NCBI GenBank assembly: GCA_022376925.1 | Contig: JAIOJX010000026.1 | Location: 202,716,400-202,780,399, forward strand | Reading direction: 5' to 3' | DNA length: 64,000 nucleotides | Source of the DNA: Tragulus kanchil | Taxonomy: Eukaryota > Chordata > Mammalia > Artiodactyla > Tragulidae | In this document: one piece after another, positions 1-14,131 of the stretch | How the letters are laid out: each line of letters opens with the position of its first letter | Position numbering within the stretch: the stretch's first letter is position 1 | Program-made: the position numbers and the translations under genes | Notes under the pieces: generated by a model | What the model saw: only the letters and a program-made list of their open reading frames with translations | What the model was told of the DNA's origin: nothing | The model's database searches: none

Positions 1-773
1 ATTTACTGTTCCATTGATTTCCTTTTCTGGCATCTTTTTTCCCCTATATTTTATCATAAAATTAAAAATATTTCATTTTATGTATCAATTTTTTAAATCC
101 AGTCTATTGAAATATCACAGATCAACTAAGAATCTAGTAAGAGAAGCCCTTTTTTTCTCATTCAGAGAACCTCTCAGGTTGGCATAGATTATTACATGCT
201 ACACATTATAATATGGGAGACATTGATCTTAAACTTCCAGTACCAACCTATTAGGATAGGAGTCCTCCTGAGCTCACGCTACTCTTCTTCTCTTTAGTTT
301 TTGGGTAACTCTGTAAAGTGCAGTAATTCTTCAGTCACCCACATATCATGTGATACATTACTGTATTAGAGCAAGAGTTCACCTTTTTAGGAAGTTCTGT
401 CTGATTTTGGAAAAAATTATCAGAGGCTATTTTTTATTTACATTCCAGAATTCCTCAAATAGTATTCTATACTAAGGTTTTTTTCAATATATAATTTAAG
501 CTTTAGTATCAACTAATATTTATTGGTACCTATATGTCAAACACAGCTCTAAGAAGTTTTTACATATTTTAGAGGCTTCACAACAGGCCTGGGGAGAAGC
601 GCATTCACCAAATTTTATAAACGAAGACACTGAATCTCAGGAAAATTAAGTGACTTGCTCACATGAAAACATCTGTTGTTTTCTGAAAGGCCAAGACAAG
701 AATGGACAGAACTGTGTTGGACTGGATAGTAACTTAATTACTGGTTCCTTCCTCTCCTTAAAGATACATTAGA

Positions 774-1105
774 GGGCTTCCCTGGTGGTCCAGTGGGTAA
801 GGACACCGCCTTGCAGTTGCAAGGGGCGCCGGTTCGATCCCTGGCCTGGGAAGATCCCACGTGCCACGGAGCGGCTGGACTGATGTGTCCAATTACCAAG
901 CCGGAGCTCTGGAGCACATGCGCCCAAAACCAGTGCTCTGGGACAACAGAGGCCACCATGATGGGAGGCCCACAAGAGCCAAAGAACAAGGACGGATGAA
1001 AATAGACAAATGAAAGACCAATAGAAGTGGCCCGCCCACCCCCGCCCTCCCCAACCCGCCCCCCCAAAATAAATAAATAAATAAATAAATAAATGTTTTT
1101 TAAAA
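774..1105 (+). mobile_element. CHR-type tRNA-derived SINE
   Basis: The element starts with the ruminant tRNA-derived head GGGCTTCCCTGGTGGTCCAG and has a B-box-like GGTTCGATCC. It ends in an (AAAT)n tail near 1068-1095. A 14-bp direct repeat with one mismatch, AAAGATACATTAGA, flanks it at 760-773 and 1106-1119, as expected for LINE-mediated insertion. Open frames across it on both strands are SINE sequence, not genes. Confidence 0.9.
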
Positions 1106-3282
1106 AAAGATATATTAGAAATAGGAATAAATGAAAATGGTATATTATTGTCCATTGCATGAGATCATTAAATGGGCCACTCCATTTTACACAAGATAGA
1201 GACAGTCCCTTTTTCTCGAGCTTTGCTAGGTAAGTGAGCATGTACATTTTTTTTTTATAAGACTGAACAAGACAAAAGAAAATGAAAATATGAAAGTTTT
1301 TGATGTGCATTTTTGAATAAGTAAACAATTAAGGTAATGTTTAACATGACTATTGTTTGGAATTCAAGTTCAGCTCTAGAAGAGACTAAAAGAAAAGTAG
1401 CTTAAACAAGATAGGTGTTTCTTTCTCAGTGAACAGCTGAAGCTGGGTATTTTTGGATGTTATGGGGGCTTTCAGCCCAGGCAGCAGTAGCCTATAGACA
1501 GTGTTCCTAAACCTCATGATAGCCTGTATTTTGATATTGGTTCCCAATCTACCATGATGCCTACCTAGAAATATTAAGATGCATTTAAAAATTCCATCAC
1601 CCTTTTCTGATAGCTAATGATCCCTTGAGCATAAGTGAAATGCACAAAGTACAGTCAATTAAAGGGAGACTGGATAGACAAAGGTCTGATGAGAAGACAG
1701 TGTGGCCAATTCTGTCAGGAAAACAGAATCACTGTGTGAGATAAGGAATTTCCTACAGGGATTAGACATCATGTAACTGTGGGAGTTGCTGAGAAAACAC
1801 ACATCTGGGAGGATGGTTAGAGGAAAGGGAGGGACAGTTAGAGGAAAGGGAGAAGGCCACTTATCAGGGCTTCCGAGGAAAGCTGGGGGAGTCTGTGAAG
1901 CCTGTGGCTCTGCATCTGGAGGCAGCCTGAAGTCTCTGCAGGTCAGCAGGGCAGGCAGGAGGAAAAGCTGGACTTGGAGCAGGAGGAGAAAACACCAGGG
2001 ACCCTGGTAGGACAAATAGGAATCCATAAGATATGGGAACCCACATCTGTCTCTCACCACATCAACTCTTTTGATTCAGGCTGCCTGCATAAAAGGACTC
2101 TGTGTTCATCCCCACAGAGCCCTCCCATGTGCCTGCCCTGGTGCTTGGAGAATTGGAGATCTGGGTACATTGCCTGCTCCCTCAGGCCAACAGGAGAACC
2201 AGCAGATCACAACAACATATACAATCTGCACTGGTGTTCAGGGATCCAACTTCCCAAACACATGGCTGAGTGTCACGTTGGCCTTCCAAATCTCAGGCAT
2301 ATTTCTCTTCTGGCCAACCCTCACCCAGAACTACGTGGGGAAGGGGATTCTGGGAAATGTAGTTCCAACTTAGGTCAGTTGACCCGGAACAAGATGGGGA
2401 GGGTGATAAACTCAACTCAAAGAATAGATATGAATCTGGAAAGAAATATCTTAGAAGGACAAAGGCTCTGTATTCTGTCTTCTGTGATAAACATTTATTT
2501 CTTTTCATGAAAACATTACATATTAAAATATGTGACTGGCTTCCATTCCATCAAGTTCTAAAAAAGAGATTAGGTCATTTCATTACTGTCTCTTGGCTTT
2601 TGTTTCCTTAGCTATAAAGCCAAAAAACACTCTTTGGCTAATGCATGATAAAAGCTTTCATATTTATTTTCTCAGGAATGCTAATTGTTTCCCTTGAGCT
2701 GACGACTATCACGTATCCTCCCTTCCATCACCTCACATGACTTCGTGTTCCTTTTTTCCCAGTGAGTGTTGGCCTTTTCCATTTTGATGCCTCACTGTCA
2801 GCTGAACACAGAAAAACTGATGCTGAATTCTTATTCCCTTTATGCCAAGGGGACTTGTCTTTGTTTTCCATGCAGTAATCACTCTGCCAGTCACTCTGTT
2901 CTAATGCTCTGGGACTATTTCCCAATGGAGTCAATGATCAAATGTTCTTGAATTTTCCCTCAGAATGGGCTCCTATGTTCATTTCTTCCTCCCTTTTTGT
3001 GCCGTCTTAGTCTACCCTTACAGTCTCATCCCAAGATGACTGGGAAGCCCTTCCTGTGGTTCTTTCCCCTTCTAGCCCTTTCCCACATCCATCCACCCTC
3101 CATATCAGCATTCCCTAAATAACCATGTTCCTCATGACACCACAGCTCACATATCAGCCACGGCGTCCCATGCTCTTCCATATCACAAAGGTCAAATCAC
3201 TTCAAGATGAAAAGGAGACTAGAAATGATCTAGTTCTACGTTTTCCTTTTGTAGAAAAGAAAGAAATTCTGAGAGATGGATA

Positions 3283-5583
3283 TCACATAGATTTAGGATT
3301 AGAACTCCAGGTGTCTATCTGAAGCCTAATTCTATGTTCTTTCTACCATGACATCACCCATCGTAGAAGGAAAGAAGTGTATCAAGGTTCTCCATCGTCT
3401 CACCCAACTCCATCAGGGTGACTCTAGGGAATACCAATTACATCGTAGTCTATAGTTTTCTTTTCCAGGGCTACCATTCATGTAGAAGTACGTATAGATT
3501 TCACATGGGATACAAAGAGAAAAATGCCCCCTGGCACTGTGACATGAGGCAATACTTTGCCTCCCCGGGTATTTTTATTTTCCACTGCTCCACACCCAGG
3601 TCAAATGAGAGAAAGCACTTGTTGTGACCTCTTTTCCTCCCCCATCTACTCTACTCCAAAACCTCCTATCTTCTCATCTCAGTGGAAGTCTTAACTCCTC
3701 TATGAATTTACTCCATTTCATTAAGGTCTTTATTCATATGAGCTATCCTTTACTTCTAGTGTAGAATAGTTCAGTTCTGGGCTACAAAGAGCCTGAGTTT
3801 AAAGTCAGAAAACCTAAGTTCTAATCTCAGTTCTGCCTACTGGTTATGTGGTTTTAAGTCATTTACTTTCTCTGAAGTTGTTTCTAAATCCATAAATTGA
3901 GAGAAATAAATTTCACAAAGTATAGGTAAGTATTAAGGGAGCTAATGCATAAGCAAGTTATTTGGATGCTATAGTGTATGATGTAAATGGAATTTATGGT
4001 GTGATAACACAACCTGGTTCTTAAAGATATAGTGTATAACTTTTGAGTGTTTACTGGTTTATTAACCAGAATGTGGTTACTTGATTGAAAGGAAGAGATA
4101 AAATCTCATATTTTATCTTCTGTCTCTTGAATTCAGCACTGTATAAATCTGTTTGAAAACCATGCAGGGGTACATTTATGTTTCTAGGGAGGAGAGGAAA
4201 AGAAGAGATTTAAAACTAAGATGATATACAGGAAAAATCTCAAAGTATATCTCTTTACCTATAAGCTGCATCAAGTGGGTAGGCTAGGTACTGAGAAAGC
4301 TAGGACCACTAGGTTGCCCCCCAAACTGCTGGTACTCCTGAAAGCACCAACTTTTTGCAGGACAATCCAATCAGTTTGAAACCACATATTCGGTTTGGAA
4401 CTTGAACCCACAAACTTCTAATCTCACTCCTTTCACATAGATTTAGGATTAGAACTCCAGGTGTCTATCTGAAGCCTAATTCCATGTTCTTTCTACCATG
4501 ACATCACCCATCGTAGAAGGAAAGAAGTGTATCAAGGTTCTCCATCGTCTCACCCAACTCCATCAGGGTGACTCTAGGGAATACCAATTACATCGTAGTC
4601 TATAGTTTTCTTTTCCAGGGCTACCATTCATGTAGAAGTACGTATAGATTTCACATGGGATACAAAGAGAAAAATGCCCCCTGGCACTGTGACATGAGGC
4701 AATACTTTGCCTCCCCGGGTATTTTTATTTTCCACTGCTCCACACCCAGGTCAAATGAGAGAAAGCACTTGTTGTGACCTCTTTTCCTCCCCCATCTACT
4801 CTACTCCAAAACCTCCTATCTTCTCATCTCAGTGGAAGTCTTAACTCCTCTATGAATTTACTCCATTTCATTAAGGTCTTTATTCATATGAGCTATCCTT
4901 TACTTCTAGTGTAGAATAGTTCAGTTCTGGGCTACAAAGAGCCTGAGTTTAAAGTCAGAAAACCTAAGTTCTAATCTCAGTTCTGCCTACTGGTTATGTG
5001 GTTTTAAGTCATTTACTTTCTCTGAAGTTGTTTCTAAATCCATAAATTGAGAGAAATAAATTTCACAAAGTATAGGTAAGTATTAAGGGAGCTAATGCAT
5101 AAGCAAGTTATTTGGATGCTATAGTGTATGATGTAAATGGAATTTATGGTGTGATAACACAACCTGGTTCTTAAAGATATAGTGTATAACTTTTGAGTGT
5201 TTACTGGTTTATTAACCAGAATGTGGTTACTTGATTGAAAGGAAGAGATAAAATCTCATATTTTATCTTCTGTCTCTTGAATTCAGCACTGTATAAATCT
5301 GTTTGAAAACCATGCAGGGGTACATTTATGTTTCTAGGGAGGAGAGGAAAAGAAGAGATTTAAAACTAAGATGATATACAGGAAAAATCTCAAAGTATAT
5401 CTCTTTACCTATAAGCTGCATCAAGTGGGTAGGCTAGGTACTGAGAAAGCTAGGACCACTAGGTTGCCCCCCAAACTGCTGGTACTCCTGAAAGCACCAA
5501 CTTTTTGCAGGACAATCCAATCAGTTTGAAACCACATATTCGGTTTGGAACTTGAACCCACAAACTTCTAATCTCACTCCTTT
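3283..5583. repeat. Tandem duplication 1 (3283-4432 / 4433-5583)
   Basis: The two units repeat at an offset of 1150 bp and look identical except for a T at 3333 against a C at 4483. The join is abrupt: unit 1 ends in CACTCCTTT and runs straight into TCACATAG, the start of unit 2. Each unit carries a MIR SINE. No target duplication or transposon end borders the pair. Confidence 0.95.
3763..3965 (+). mobile_element. MIR SINE (second copy at 4913-5115)
   Basis: The order of motifs is that of MIR: an AGTTCTAATCTCAGTTCTGCC box, then TATGTGG, then a CATTTACTTTCTCTGAA core, then CATAAATTGAGAGAAATAAA. It is diverged, as expected for this ancient family. The same element recurs 1150 bp later only because the surrounding block is duplicated. 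Confidence 0.75.
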
Positions 5584-6599
5584 GATGGGTCTCAAATCCA
5601 GCTGCACTTTAATTGGGACTGGAACCTACAATTTCTGGCTTAGAGGGGACTTAAACCTGCAGTCTTCTAGCTGAAACCACACAACTGGTCAGAGGACTTA
5701 ATGGATCTCAGAATACTTATGTCTTGCAGAAAAAATTCAGCAAGGGGCAGTGACAGGCAAGAAGCAGGTTTATTAATATTGGACACTTATGAAGGATACA
5801 AGAGGGCAGACAAGAAGAATTCTGAAAATTGAGTAGGAAAGCAGATTTCTTTAGGGAGAAACACACTCCACAGAAAGAGTGCAGGCCATCTCAGAAAGCG
5901 AGAGGCCCTGAAATATGGGGTAGTTTTTATGAGCTGGGTAATTTCACAGGCTAATAAGCAGGAGGATTATTCCAACTATTTTGGGGAAAGAAGCCAAGAT
6001 TTCTAGGAATTGAGCCACTACCCACTTAGGCCTTTTATGTTTAGCCTTGAAACTGTCATGGTGCCTGTGTGTATGCCATTTTGCATCTGCCAGAATATTA
6101 TCATGAGTTTGTAAAGAGGCTAATATTGACTGAAAGTCAGTCTTCTGCCATTTTGGGCCTAATCTATTCTAACCAGTATTTATCATACTCTCAAAGGTCT
6201 GTCATTCTTTGAAAGGTTGTGCCCTGCCCCTTTCTCTCTTGTCTCAATTTGGGTGTGAGTTCTAAAGATATTTCTGCTTTTGCCTCTAAGAAAAGATGCA
6301 GGAGTTAGCAGTACTCAGAACCGAGTAATTGGAAACCTTTAGGGCATTTCTTTGTCAAGTCATAAAGAATTATTTGGGAATTTCAGACACATAGTCCCAG
6401 ATTTTTTTGGACACCTCTGCCTTTTGCTTTCACAAGTAGAGTCTTTCTGAGCATTTCTTAGAACAAAAGCAATGCTAATCAGATGAAGAATGTCAGCTTT
6501 CAAGGAGGTTTGCATCTCCAATTGTAATTGCCTTTTCAAGCACTGATTAGGATATTCACACCTGAAGCTAGAAGGCAAGCAGTAAGAGACAGAATGTGG

Positions 6600-6807
6600 T
6601 GGTGGTTTAGTTGCTAAGTCATGTCTGACTCTTGTGACCCAATGGACTCTTAGCCACTAGACTTCTCTGTCCATGGGATTTCCCAGGCAAGAATACTGGA
6701 GTGGGTTGCCATGCCCTCCTTCAGGGGTTCTTTCCAATACAGAGATTGAACCCACAGCTCCTGCACTGTAGGCAAGATACTTTACTGCTGAACCACGGGG
6801 GAAGCTC
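6600..6807 (-). mobile_element. Bov-tA SINE
   Basis: This is the reverse complement of Bov-tA. It starts with the GTTGCTAAGTCATGTCTGACTC tail half, passes through CCAGGCAAGAATACTGGAGTG, and ends in the tRNA-like head (GAACCACGGGGGAAGC). Confidence 0.85.
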
Positions 6808-7403
6808 ATATGCATTCCCTCTAAGGAAACCAAGTAGTTATTCACATTAGTCATTTGAGACTCTCAGTTCTGCTAGAGTTTTAAAGAGATCTGAATAATT
6901 CTCCTTTTTTTCTTGCTAAGAGTTAGTTATTTACATCCATATTCATAGATAATGGGAAATTGAGCCCACAAACTTCTAACTTCTTTTTAAAATATCTGTA
7001 GTTAATTTTTTTTTTTCTTTTCTAAAGGAAACATGCCATCCAAAATTGTATTCTAGAGCACTGGCACAATGATTTGGAATTTAAAGAGTATTTTTATTAA
7101 GAGCAAATTTTCATACCAGATCATAAATGCACTGTAAAACTTATTAACCTGATGCGATTATTGCTCAGGTATTTCATTTAGAGAGTTTATTACTTGTAAT
7201 TGAAGCAAATCCTTTGTATAAACAAGGGCATAAAGGGAAAACTGCTTGCTATTCCAAAGCAAACTCAAAAGAAAGATTAAATCATCTTTATGAAATCTTT
7301 TAAAATATGGGTTGACTTAGAACAACATTCCTTCATTGAATTAGATCACAACATGGTTACTCCTGTCAAAAAGTATTGCTATTTATAGGTTACAGTGTAT
7401 ACC

Positions 7404-9602
7404 CTACATTATTTTACTTTCTGATTGTCTCTTTCTCCGATTCTAGAATAATTGGGGTACTCTGGAATCTAGAATTCAGAATGGGGCTGAAATTTGTTAC
7501 CAAATAATCTTACATATTTTATTTTCTACATTTAAAATATTATTCTATGAAGGAATCCATAAATTTCACCAGCCTGCTGAAGGGGTTCATGGAGGTTAAG
7601 AACTTCTGCTCTCCATTTCTCTGTAGCTCATACTAAAACTCTTCCATCAGACAAAATCACAATACATACCCCACTGTTTTTATTGGAGACTTATGAAACA
7701 TTCTGTTTTCCATGCCTCATCTCTTACTTTAAAATATATTCAGAATCTTAACTTGATTCTCCAGTCTTTCTGGGGTGATTCTGATCATTTTAGCTCCTTC
7801 AAATAACTGAACACATTTCTATCACAGTTAACCAAAGGATACCTGACATTGTGAAGATATAGAGCCACATAAAAATTTCTCTTTTTTTTAGGCTTCAAAA
7901 GTAAAGCAGAAATAAGCCCAACCCAAGGCATAAAGTTATTATCTCATGAGTTCATTTGAGGTAACACTTGTGCGGCCGCCCTTCTTAAAATAGACTCTGT
8001 AACTCAGAAAAAATGTGTGTGACTGTTCTTTTCACAACAATTATTAGGACTTTTTTTTAAAATCCCAAACTCTTATGTCCATAAATTAATTAATTAACCT
8101 CCTCATGACTTCCATCTCATGACTCATATTTTTTCATTAAAGCAGATGGAAGGAATTTGTCCAAGGTCACATATTAAGTTCCATCATGAGGCTATGACTG
8201 CCATCCTCTAATTACCTTTGTATTCTCAAGTTTAAGTAGAACTTTGTGTTCAAGACTGATTGACAGGTGACACCCAATCACCTCCCCTAATCTCTTCTAC
8301 CAAATAGCCAGAAACTCCAGCAAGAAAGCATCTTAGAGTGACCAGGAAGAGGGGAGACAGAGAGAGAGAAAGTGATGGGGATTCCTCTGGTCACTCACTT
8401 GTCCAGCATGTGTAGATGGCTCACTCATGACCCAGTGGGTATGGTGCCCATTGCTGGTGATTCAAGGGTGGATGAGTGAGAGCCACACCTCCCCTCCATG
8501 GAGCTGTTACTACATTATTTTACTTTCTGTTTTTCCCGATCAGAATAATTGGGGTACTCTGGAATCTAGAATTCAGAATGGGGCTGAAATTTGTTACCAA
8601 ATAATCTTACATATTTTATTTTCTACATTTAAAATATTATTCTATGAAGGAATCCATAAATTTCACCAGCCTGCTGAAGGGGTTCATGGAGGTTAAGAAC
8701 TTCTGCTCTCCATTTCTCTGTAGCTCATACTAAAACTCTTCCATCAGACAAAATCACAATACATACCCCACTGTTTTTATTGGAGACTTATGAAACATTC
8801 TGTTTTCCATGCCTCATCTCTTACTTTAAAATATATTCAGAATCTTAACTTGATTCTCCAGTCTTTCTGGGGTGATTCTGATCATTTTAGCTCCTTCAAA
8901 TAACTGAACACATTTCTATCACAGTTAACCAAAGGATACCTGACATTGTGAAGATATAGAGCCACATAAAAATTTCTCTTTTTTTTAGGCTTCAAAAGTA
9001 AAGCAGAAATAAGCCCAACCCAAGGCATAAAGTTATTATCTCATGAGTTCATTTGAGGTAACACTTGTGCGGCCGCCCTTCTTAAAATAGACTCTGTAAC
9101 TCAGAAAAAATGTGTGTGACTGTTCTTTTCACAACAATTATTAGGACTTTTTTTTAAAATCCCAAACTCTTATGTCCATAAATTAATTAATTAACCTCCT
9201 CATGACTTCCATCTCATGACTCATATTTTTTCATTAAAGCAGATGGAAGGAATTTGTCCAAGGTCACATATTAAGTTCCATCATGAGGCTATGACTGCCA
9301 TCCTCTAATTACCTTTGTATTCTCAAGTTTAAGTAGAACTTTGTGTTCAAGACTGATTGACAGGTGACACCCAATCACCTCCCCTAATCTCTTCTACCAA
9401 ATAGCCAGAAACTCCAGCAAGAAAGCATCTTAGAGTGACCAGGAAGAGGGGAGACAGAGAGAGAGAAAGTGATGGGGATTCCTCTGGTCACTCACTTGTC
9501 CAGCATGTGTAGATGGCTCACTCATGACCCAGTGGGTATGGTGCCCATTGCTGGTGATTCAAGGGTGGATGAGTGAGAGCCACACCTCCCCTCCATGGAG
9601 CT
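7404..9602. repeat. Tandem duplication 2 (7404-8505 / 8510-9602)
   Basis: The units match at an offset of 1097 bp. Agreement is essentially complete except at the start of the second unit, where the 23 bases between CTTTCTG and AATAATTGG (7425-7447) are replaced by a different 14-base string. A short unmatched GTTA sits at the join. A scrambled patch beside the junction with perfect identity elsewhere is typical of a poorly read contig end. Confidence 0.95.
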
Positions 9603-9796
9603 AGTGGTGGGGACAGACAATAAGACAGAAAATGAAAGCATATATAATACAACTTCAGGAAGAGATTAGTGTCAACATTTAGGTAGAGGTAAAAGTGATG
9701 AAGAAAAATAAAAAAAGAATCTGGGATATGGTCAAATGGCCTTAAGGGGGCTGTGATCTTGGAGGTTTAAGAGAAGTGTAAGGAAACTAGTGGAGG

Positions 9797-10020
9797 TTGT
9801 ACAACAGAGTGCATGAATTCAAGGCCAGACTTTGGCATCAGGCTTCCTGACCTCAAATGCAGCTTCTTGGTGTGGGACTCTAGACAAGTCAGCTCATTTC
9901 CCTAGGCTTCAGCTTCTTGGCCCACCTCACAGTGTAACTGTGGGGTTGAACAAAGTTATTTGTATATAGTATACCTCATGCAGTGCCTGGTGTGTGTTAT
10001 GGACTCAGTACACTCAATAC
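9797..10020 (+). mobile_element. MIR SINE
   Basis: MIR-like order of motifs: a CAGACTTTGGCATCAGGCTTCCTGAC segment, TGTGGGACTCTAGACAAGTCA, a CACCTCACAGTGTAACTGTGGGGTTGAA segment, then CAGTGCCTGGTGTG. A further MIR-like 3' end (AGTGCCTGGCCCACAGTAAAGG) occurs at about 10447-10490. Confidence 0.7.
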
Positions 10021-10628
10021 AGTGCTGGCTGTGGTCTCATCATGAGATGGATGGTTCCAGTAACACCAGTGCTGACCTCAGCAGGCATTTTGTGTAAGCC
10101 ACATCAGAAGACACAGCAAATGCTCCATAGCTCCATGTTGGATTATGACCCCCTCCTCCCTGGTCCTCTTCACCTCCTTTCTATGCACCAATCCAGTTAG
10201 GTCAGTATAAAGAAAATATATGTGTTATTTGAAGTATGGTTCAGTTATGCATTGCCTATAGTTGAGAAAGCTTTTGAGGATATCAGACAGATGTTACAGA
10301 AAATTCTGAGGCTTCGGTGAAAGGTGTGATTTAGGCTGAGAAGTAACCAATTGTCCATTATTCTAAGTTGGCCTAACTAATTTAAACACTGTCCTGGTTT
10401 GCACACAAACTTTTTCTTGTTCATTTTTGTCTACCTGAGCCTAATTAGTGCCTGGCCCACAGTAAAGGCTCAAGAAATATTTGTTAGGTAAGTTCAGAAA
10501 TGTTTCTGGAACTCTTTCACCTTCTGTGATGTAGGGGCACTGTCTCTCTAGTCTGGAGTTGATATATCCTGATCTCCTTTAGTATGACTCTATATCAATA
10601 TCTAGAGCATCAAAAATAAAAATGGTCG

Positions 10629-10893
10629 GGGGCTTCCCTGATGGTCCAGTGGGTAAGGACACCGCTTTGCAGTGCGAGGGGCACAGGTTCAATCTCTGGC
10701 CTGGAAAAATCCCACGTGCCGTGGAGTGACTGGACCTCTGTGTCCAATTACCAAGCCAGGGCTCTGGAGCGTATGCGCCCAGAGCCAGTGCTCTGGGACA
10801 ACAGAGGCCACTGCGATCGGAGGCCCACACAGGCCAAAGAACAAAGATGGATGGAAATAAATAAATGAGAGATCAGTGGAAGTGACAAAAAAA
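10629..10893 (+). mobile_element. CHR-type tRNA-derived SINE
   Basis: Head GGGCTTCCCTGATGGTCCAG, B-box-like GGTTCAATCTC, body shared with the elements at 774 and 55172, and an oligo-A tail. The 10-bp repeat AAAAATGGTC occurs at 10618-10627 and 10894-10903 and is the probable target-site duplication. Confidence 0.88.
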
Positions 10894-11812
10894 AAAAATG
10901 GTCTTTGTGGAACCCCATGCATATTTGACCAAAAGTTATATCTGAGTAAAGCTACTCAATTGAGATGTGGAACCATCTCTCATTCATTTGGTGACTTAAG
11001 AAGTTTTATATCTTAAATTTACTAAAATTAAGGCCATATAAAAAAATGAATGGTGTTAGAAAATATTTGTTTCCAGATTTCTATTATTTTCTCCACAAAC
11101 AAAATTCAACCCTTCCTCTGAAGTGGAAAAAAAGATTGAGATTAGCCATACCATGGGATAATAATTCCTACTTGGTTTAGTAATTGAAAGTTTTAAAACT
11201 TTACTCTTTCCAAAACAGATTTGAGATAATTTCTTCCTGGTTTTCCTAACAGAAATATACAAAACCCTAAGCCTGGCATTTGAGGGTTGTTTTTGCTTAC
11301 TTAATGAGCACTAGAGCTTATAGAAGTGTTTCAGTGGATTATCTGAAGCTTAGGAATCATGTTAAATTTCTCAGATGTAAGTGGGAAGTCTAAAGTTAAT
11401 AATATTCATAAAAGATCTTTGTAGAAAACCATACCATAGCTACAAATAATCAGCTCTCAAGAACTATTAACTAGCTGATATGTGAGCCCAATATAAAGCT
11501 TACAAGTTAGGCTGTCTCCATTTCATGGATTTTGGCAAAAGGCACATGACTCTTTGGTCAGAGACAAAAAACAGTTTATTACTCATAGCATTAGCAGTAG
11601 CCAGAGTTAATAGCATTTGCACAAGTTCTTCAGACCCTAATACCTTGGCATCTTGGACCAGGTTGAGTGACACCTACATGTAGAATGCGTTATTTTAGAA
11701 GACAGTGACCCAAGCTTGGGGAGCCCAAATCTTTTATAATAGACAGTAAGCCAATCTGATATTTCTCCCGGAGGAAGACATTATCTTTAATATACTGGAT
11801 AGTAAACTAACC

Positions 11813-13975
11813 ACTGCTCCAAAGGAGACACTCCATCTTCCAAGGCTGTTTGTTGTATGAGCATCCTTAGAAAGACCATCAGGAACAAAGTCAGTGCCTT
11901 TTCTCAGGAGACATGCTGAAATGCAAGACCCATGAAAAATTGTCTCCATGAAAAGTTGTCTTTCAACTCAAATATTCTAAAAAGACCACTTTTCCATTTA
12001 AAACAAAAAAGTTGAAATATTTTAAAGTATGAAAATTGTAGAGCCTAACTTTTTGTTTGTTGATTGGCTTTATGGTGCTTACACAGCCTTTGGGAGACCA
12101 GGTATCAGTCGAAAGTATGACTCATCTGCCATAACATTTAGGTTTAGAAATTATAACTAAATAACTAGCTCTTCTAAAAGAAGTTGTTTGTGCAGTGTTT
12201 GCACAGCTAAAGATGATGACAACACCAGGGATGTGGAACAGTAAGTTCTAATTTGGAAGTTTACTCAACTGCTCGACTCCAAGATATACAGGGTTTAGAA
12301 CAAAGGTTTGCAGACCAGAATTACATCAAGTATTTCCAAAGAGATTTTGATATTCTTCATATTTCCTTCTAGACTTCAGGCCTCTAATATTCAAAACCAT
12401 CACAGTAAAAGACTTTTTTAGCATTCAATCTTTTTTCTCCTACCATTCTTATGATATAATCACATACTTTTAGATAGAAGGCATATTAATTGAATTATTA
12501 TTCTTTAAACAGGATAATTTTATTATCAAATGTAGCCATTATACCATCATATTCACACAATGGATTTGTGCTAAGTGTATCTACCTTTAAGATCTCTCAA
12601 ATCTTTTTCTTCCTTTTAAATTTTACATTTCAGTTATCACCAATATTCATACCGTCCCTTTTATCCCCAGTTAATTAAGTTAAAAGTTATTTAGTTTGAT
12701 TAAGTGGGTGATTTATTTTGTCCTCTGGTGTTAGTCACTATAATAATGCAGAGTAAACAAATAATAGTATCTGAATGTTTTATACTGAATTTGCATCCAA
12801 GCAAAAGAGAAAAAATTAAAGAAATATGTGCCCTTAGCTAATTAAATCACACTTTCCTCTTTGCAGTTAGATGTTGCACCCTCTGTCCAGGGACTGCTCC
12901 AAAGGAGACACTCCATCTTCCAAGGCTGTTTTTTGTATGAGCATCCTTAGAAAGACCATCAGGAACAAAGTCAGTGCCTTTTCTCAGGAGACATGCTGAA
13001 ATGCAAGACCCATGAAAAATTGTCTCCATGAAAAGTTGTCTTTCAACTCAAATATTCTAAAAAGACCACTTTTCCATTTAAAACAAAAAAGTTGAAATAT
13101 TTTAAAGTATGAAAATTGTAGAGCCTAACTTTTTGTTTGTTGATTGGCTTTATGGTGCTTACACAGCCTTTGGGAGACCAGGTATCAGTCGAAAGTATGA
13201 CTCATCTGCCATAACATTTAGGTTTAGAAATTATAACTAAATAACTAGCTCTTCTAAAAGAAGTTGTTTGTGCAGTGTTTGCACAGCTAAAGATGATGAC
13301 AACACCAGGGATGTGGAACAGTAAGTTCTAATTTGGAAGTTTACTCAACTGCTCGACTCCAAGATATACAGGGTTTAGAACAAAGGTTTGCAGACCAGAA
13401 TTACATCAAGTATTTCCAAAGAGATTTTGATATTCTTCATATTTCCTTCTAGACTTCAGGCCTCTAATATTCAAAACCATCACAGTAAAAGACTTTTTTA
13501 GCATTCAATCTTTTTTCTCCTACCATTCTTATGATATAATCACATACTTTTAGATAGAAGGCATATTAATTGAATTATTATTCTTTAAACAGGATAATTT
13601 TATTATCAAATGTAGCCATTATACCATCATATTCACACAATGGATTTGTGCTAAGTGTATCTACCTTTAAGATCTCTCAAATCTTTTTCTTCCTTTTAAA
13701 TTTTACATTTCAGTTATCACCAATATTCATACCGTCCCTTTTATCCCCAGTTAATTAAGTTAAAAGTTATTTAGTTTGATTAAGTGGGTGATTTATTTTG
13801 TCCTCTGGTGTTAGTCACTATAATAATGCAGAGTAAACAAATAATAGTATCTGAATGTTTTATACTGAATTTGCATCCAAGCAAAAGAGAAAAAATTAAA
13901 GAAATATGTGCCCTTAGCTAATTAAATCACACTTTCCTCTTTGCAGTTAGATGTTGCACCCTCTGTCCAGGGACT
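11813..13975. repeat. Tandem duplication 3 (11813-12892 / 12893-13975)
   Basis: The offset is 1080 bp. One visible difference is GTTTGTTGT near 11850 against GTTTTTTGT near 12930. The left unit ends inside the beginning of a Bov-tA SINE (CCAGGGACT). The right unit continues through that same point into the full SINE at 13971. The duplicated open frames inside are noise. Confidence 0.95.
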
Positions 13976-14100
13976 TCTCCAGGCAAGAATACTGGAGTGG
14001 GTTGCCATTCCCTTCTTGGCTATCTTCCCAACCCAGGGATCAAACCTGGGTCTCCCTCATTGCGGGCAGATTCTTTACCATCTGAACTCCCAGGGAAGTC
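13969..14100 (-). mobile_element. Bov-tA SINE, 3'-truncated
   Basis: Reverse complement of the tRNA-derived head and middle of Bov-tA: TTCTCCAGGCAAGAATACTGG through to the GAACTCCCAGGGAAGTC head. The Bov-A tail half is missing. The first unit of tandem duplication 3 breaks off within its left edge. Confidence 0.85.
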
Positions 14101-14131
14101 AGATGATGCACAGTGGTACGTAAAAGACCAA

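Noticed and set aside
738..1328. 196-codon open frame on the - strand
   Set aside because: It reads through a CHR SINE in antisense. The same peptide pieces recur at 10579-10922, 38123-38413, 55131-55388, 56332-56727 and 57241-58042 wherever that SINE occurs.
1660..2510. Possible old LTR or L1 remnant
   Set aside because: Some phrases (for example GGGATTCTGGGAAATGTAGTTCC) recall ancient repeat ends, but I could not place it in a family with confidence.
7972..7985. NotI-type GCGGCCGC motif in AT-rich intron (again at 9069-9082), suggestive of cloning vector
   Set aside because: The bases around it are ordinary intron sequence, no vector backbone follows, and both copies are explained by duplication 2.
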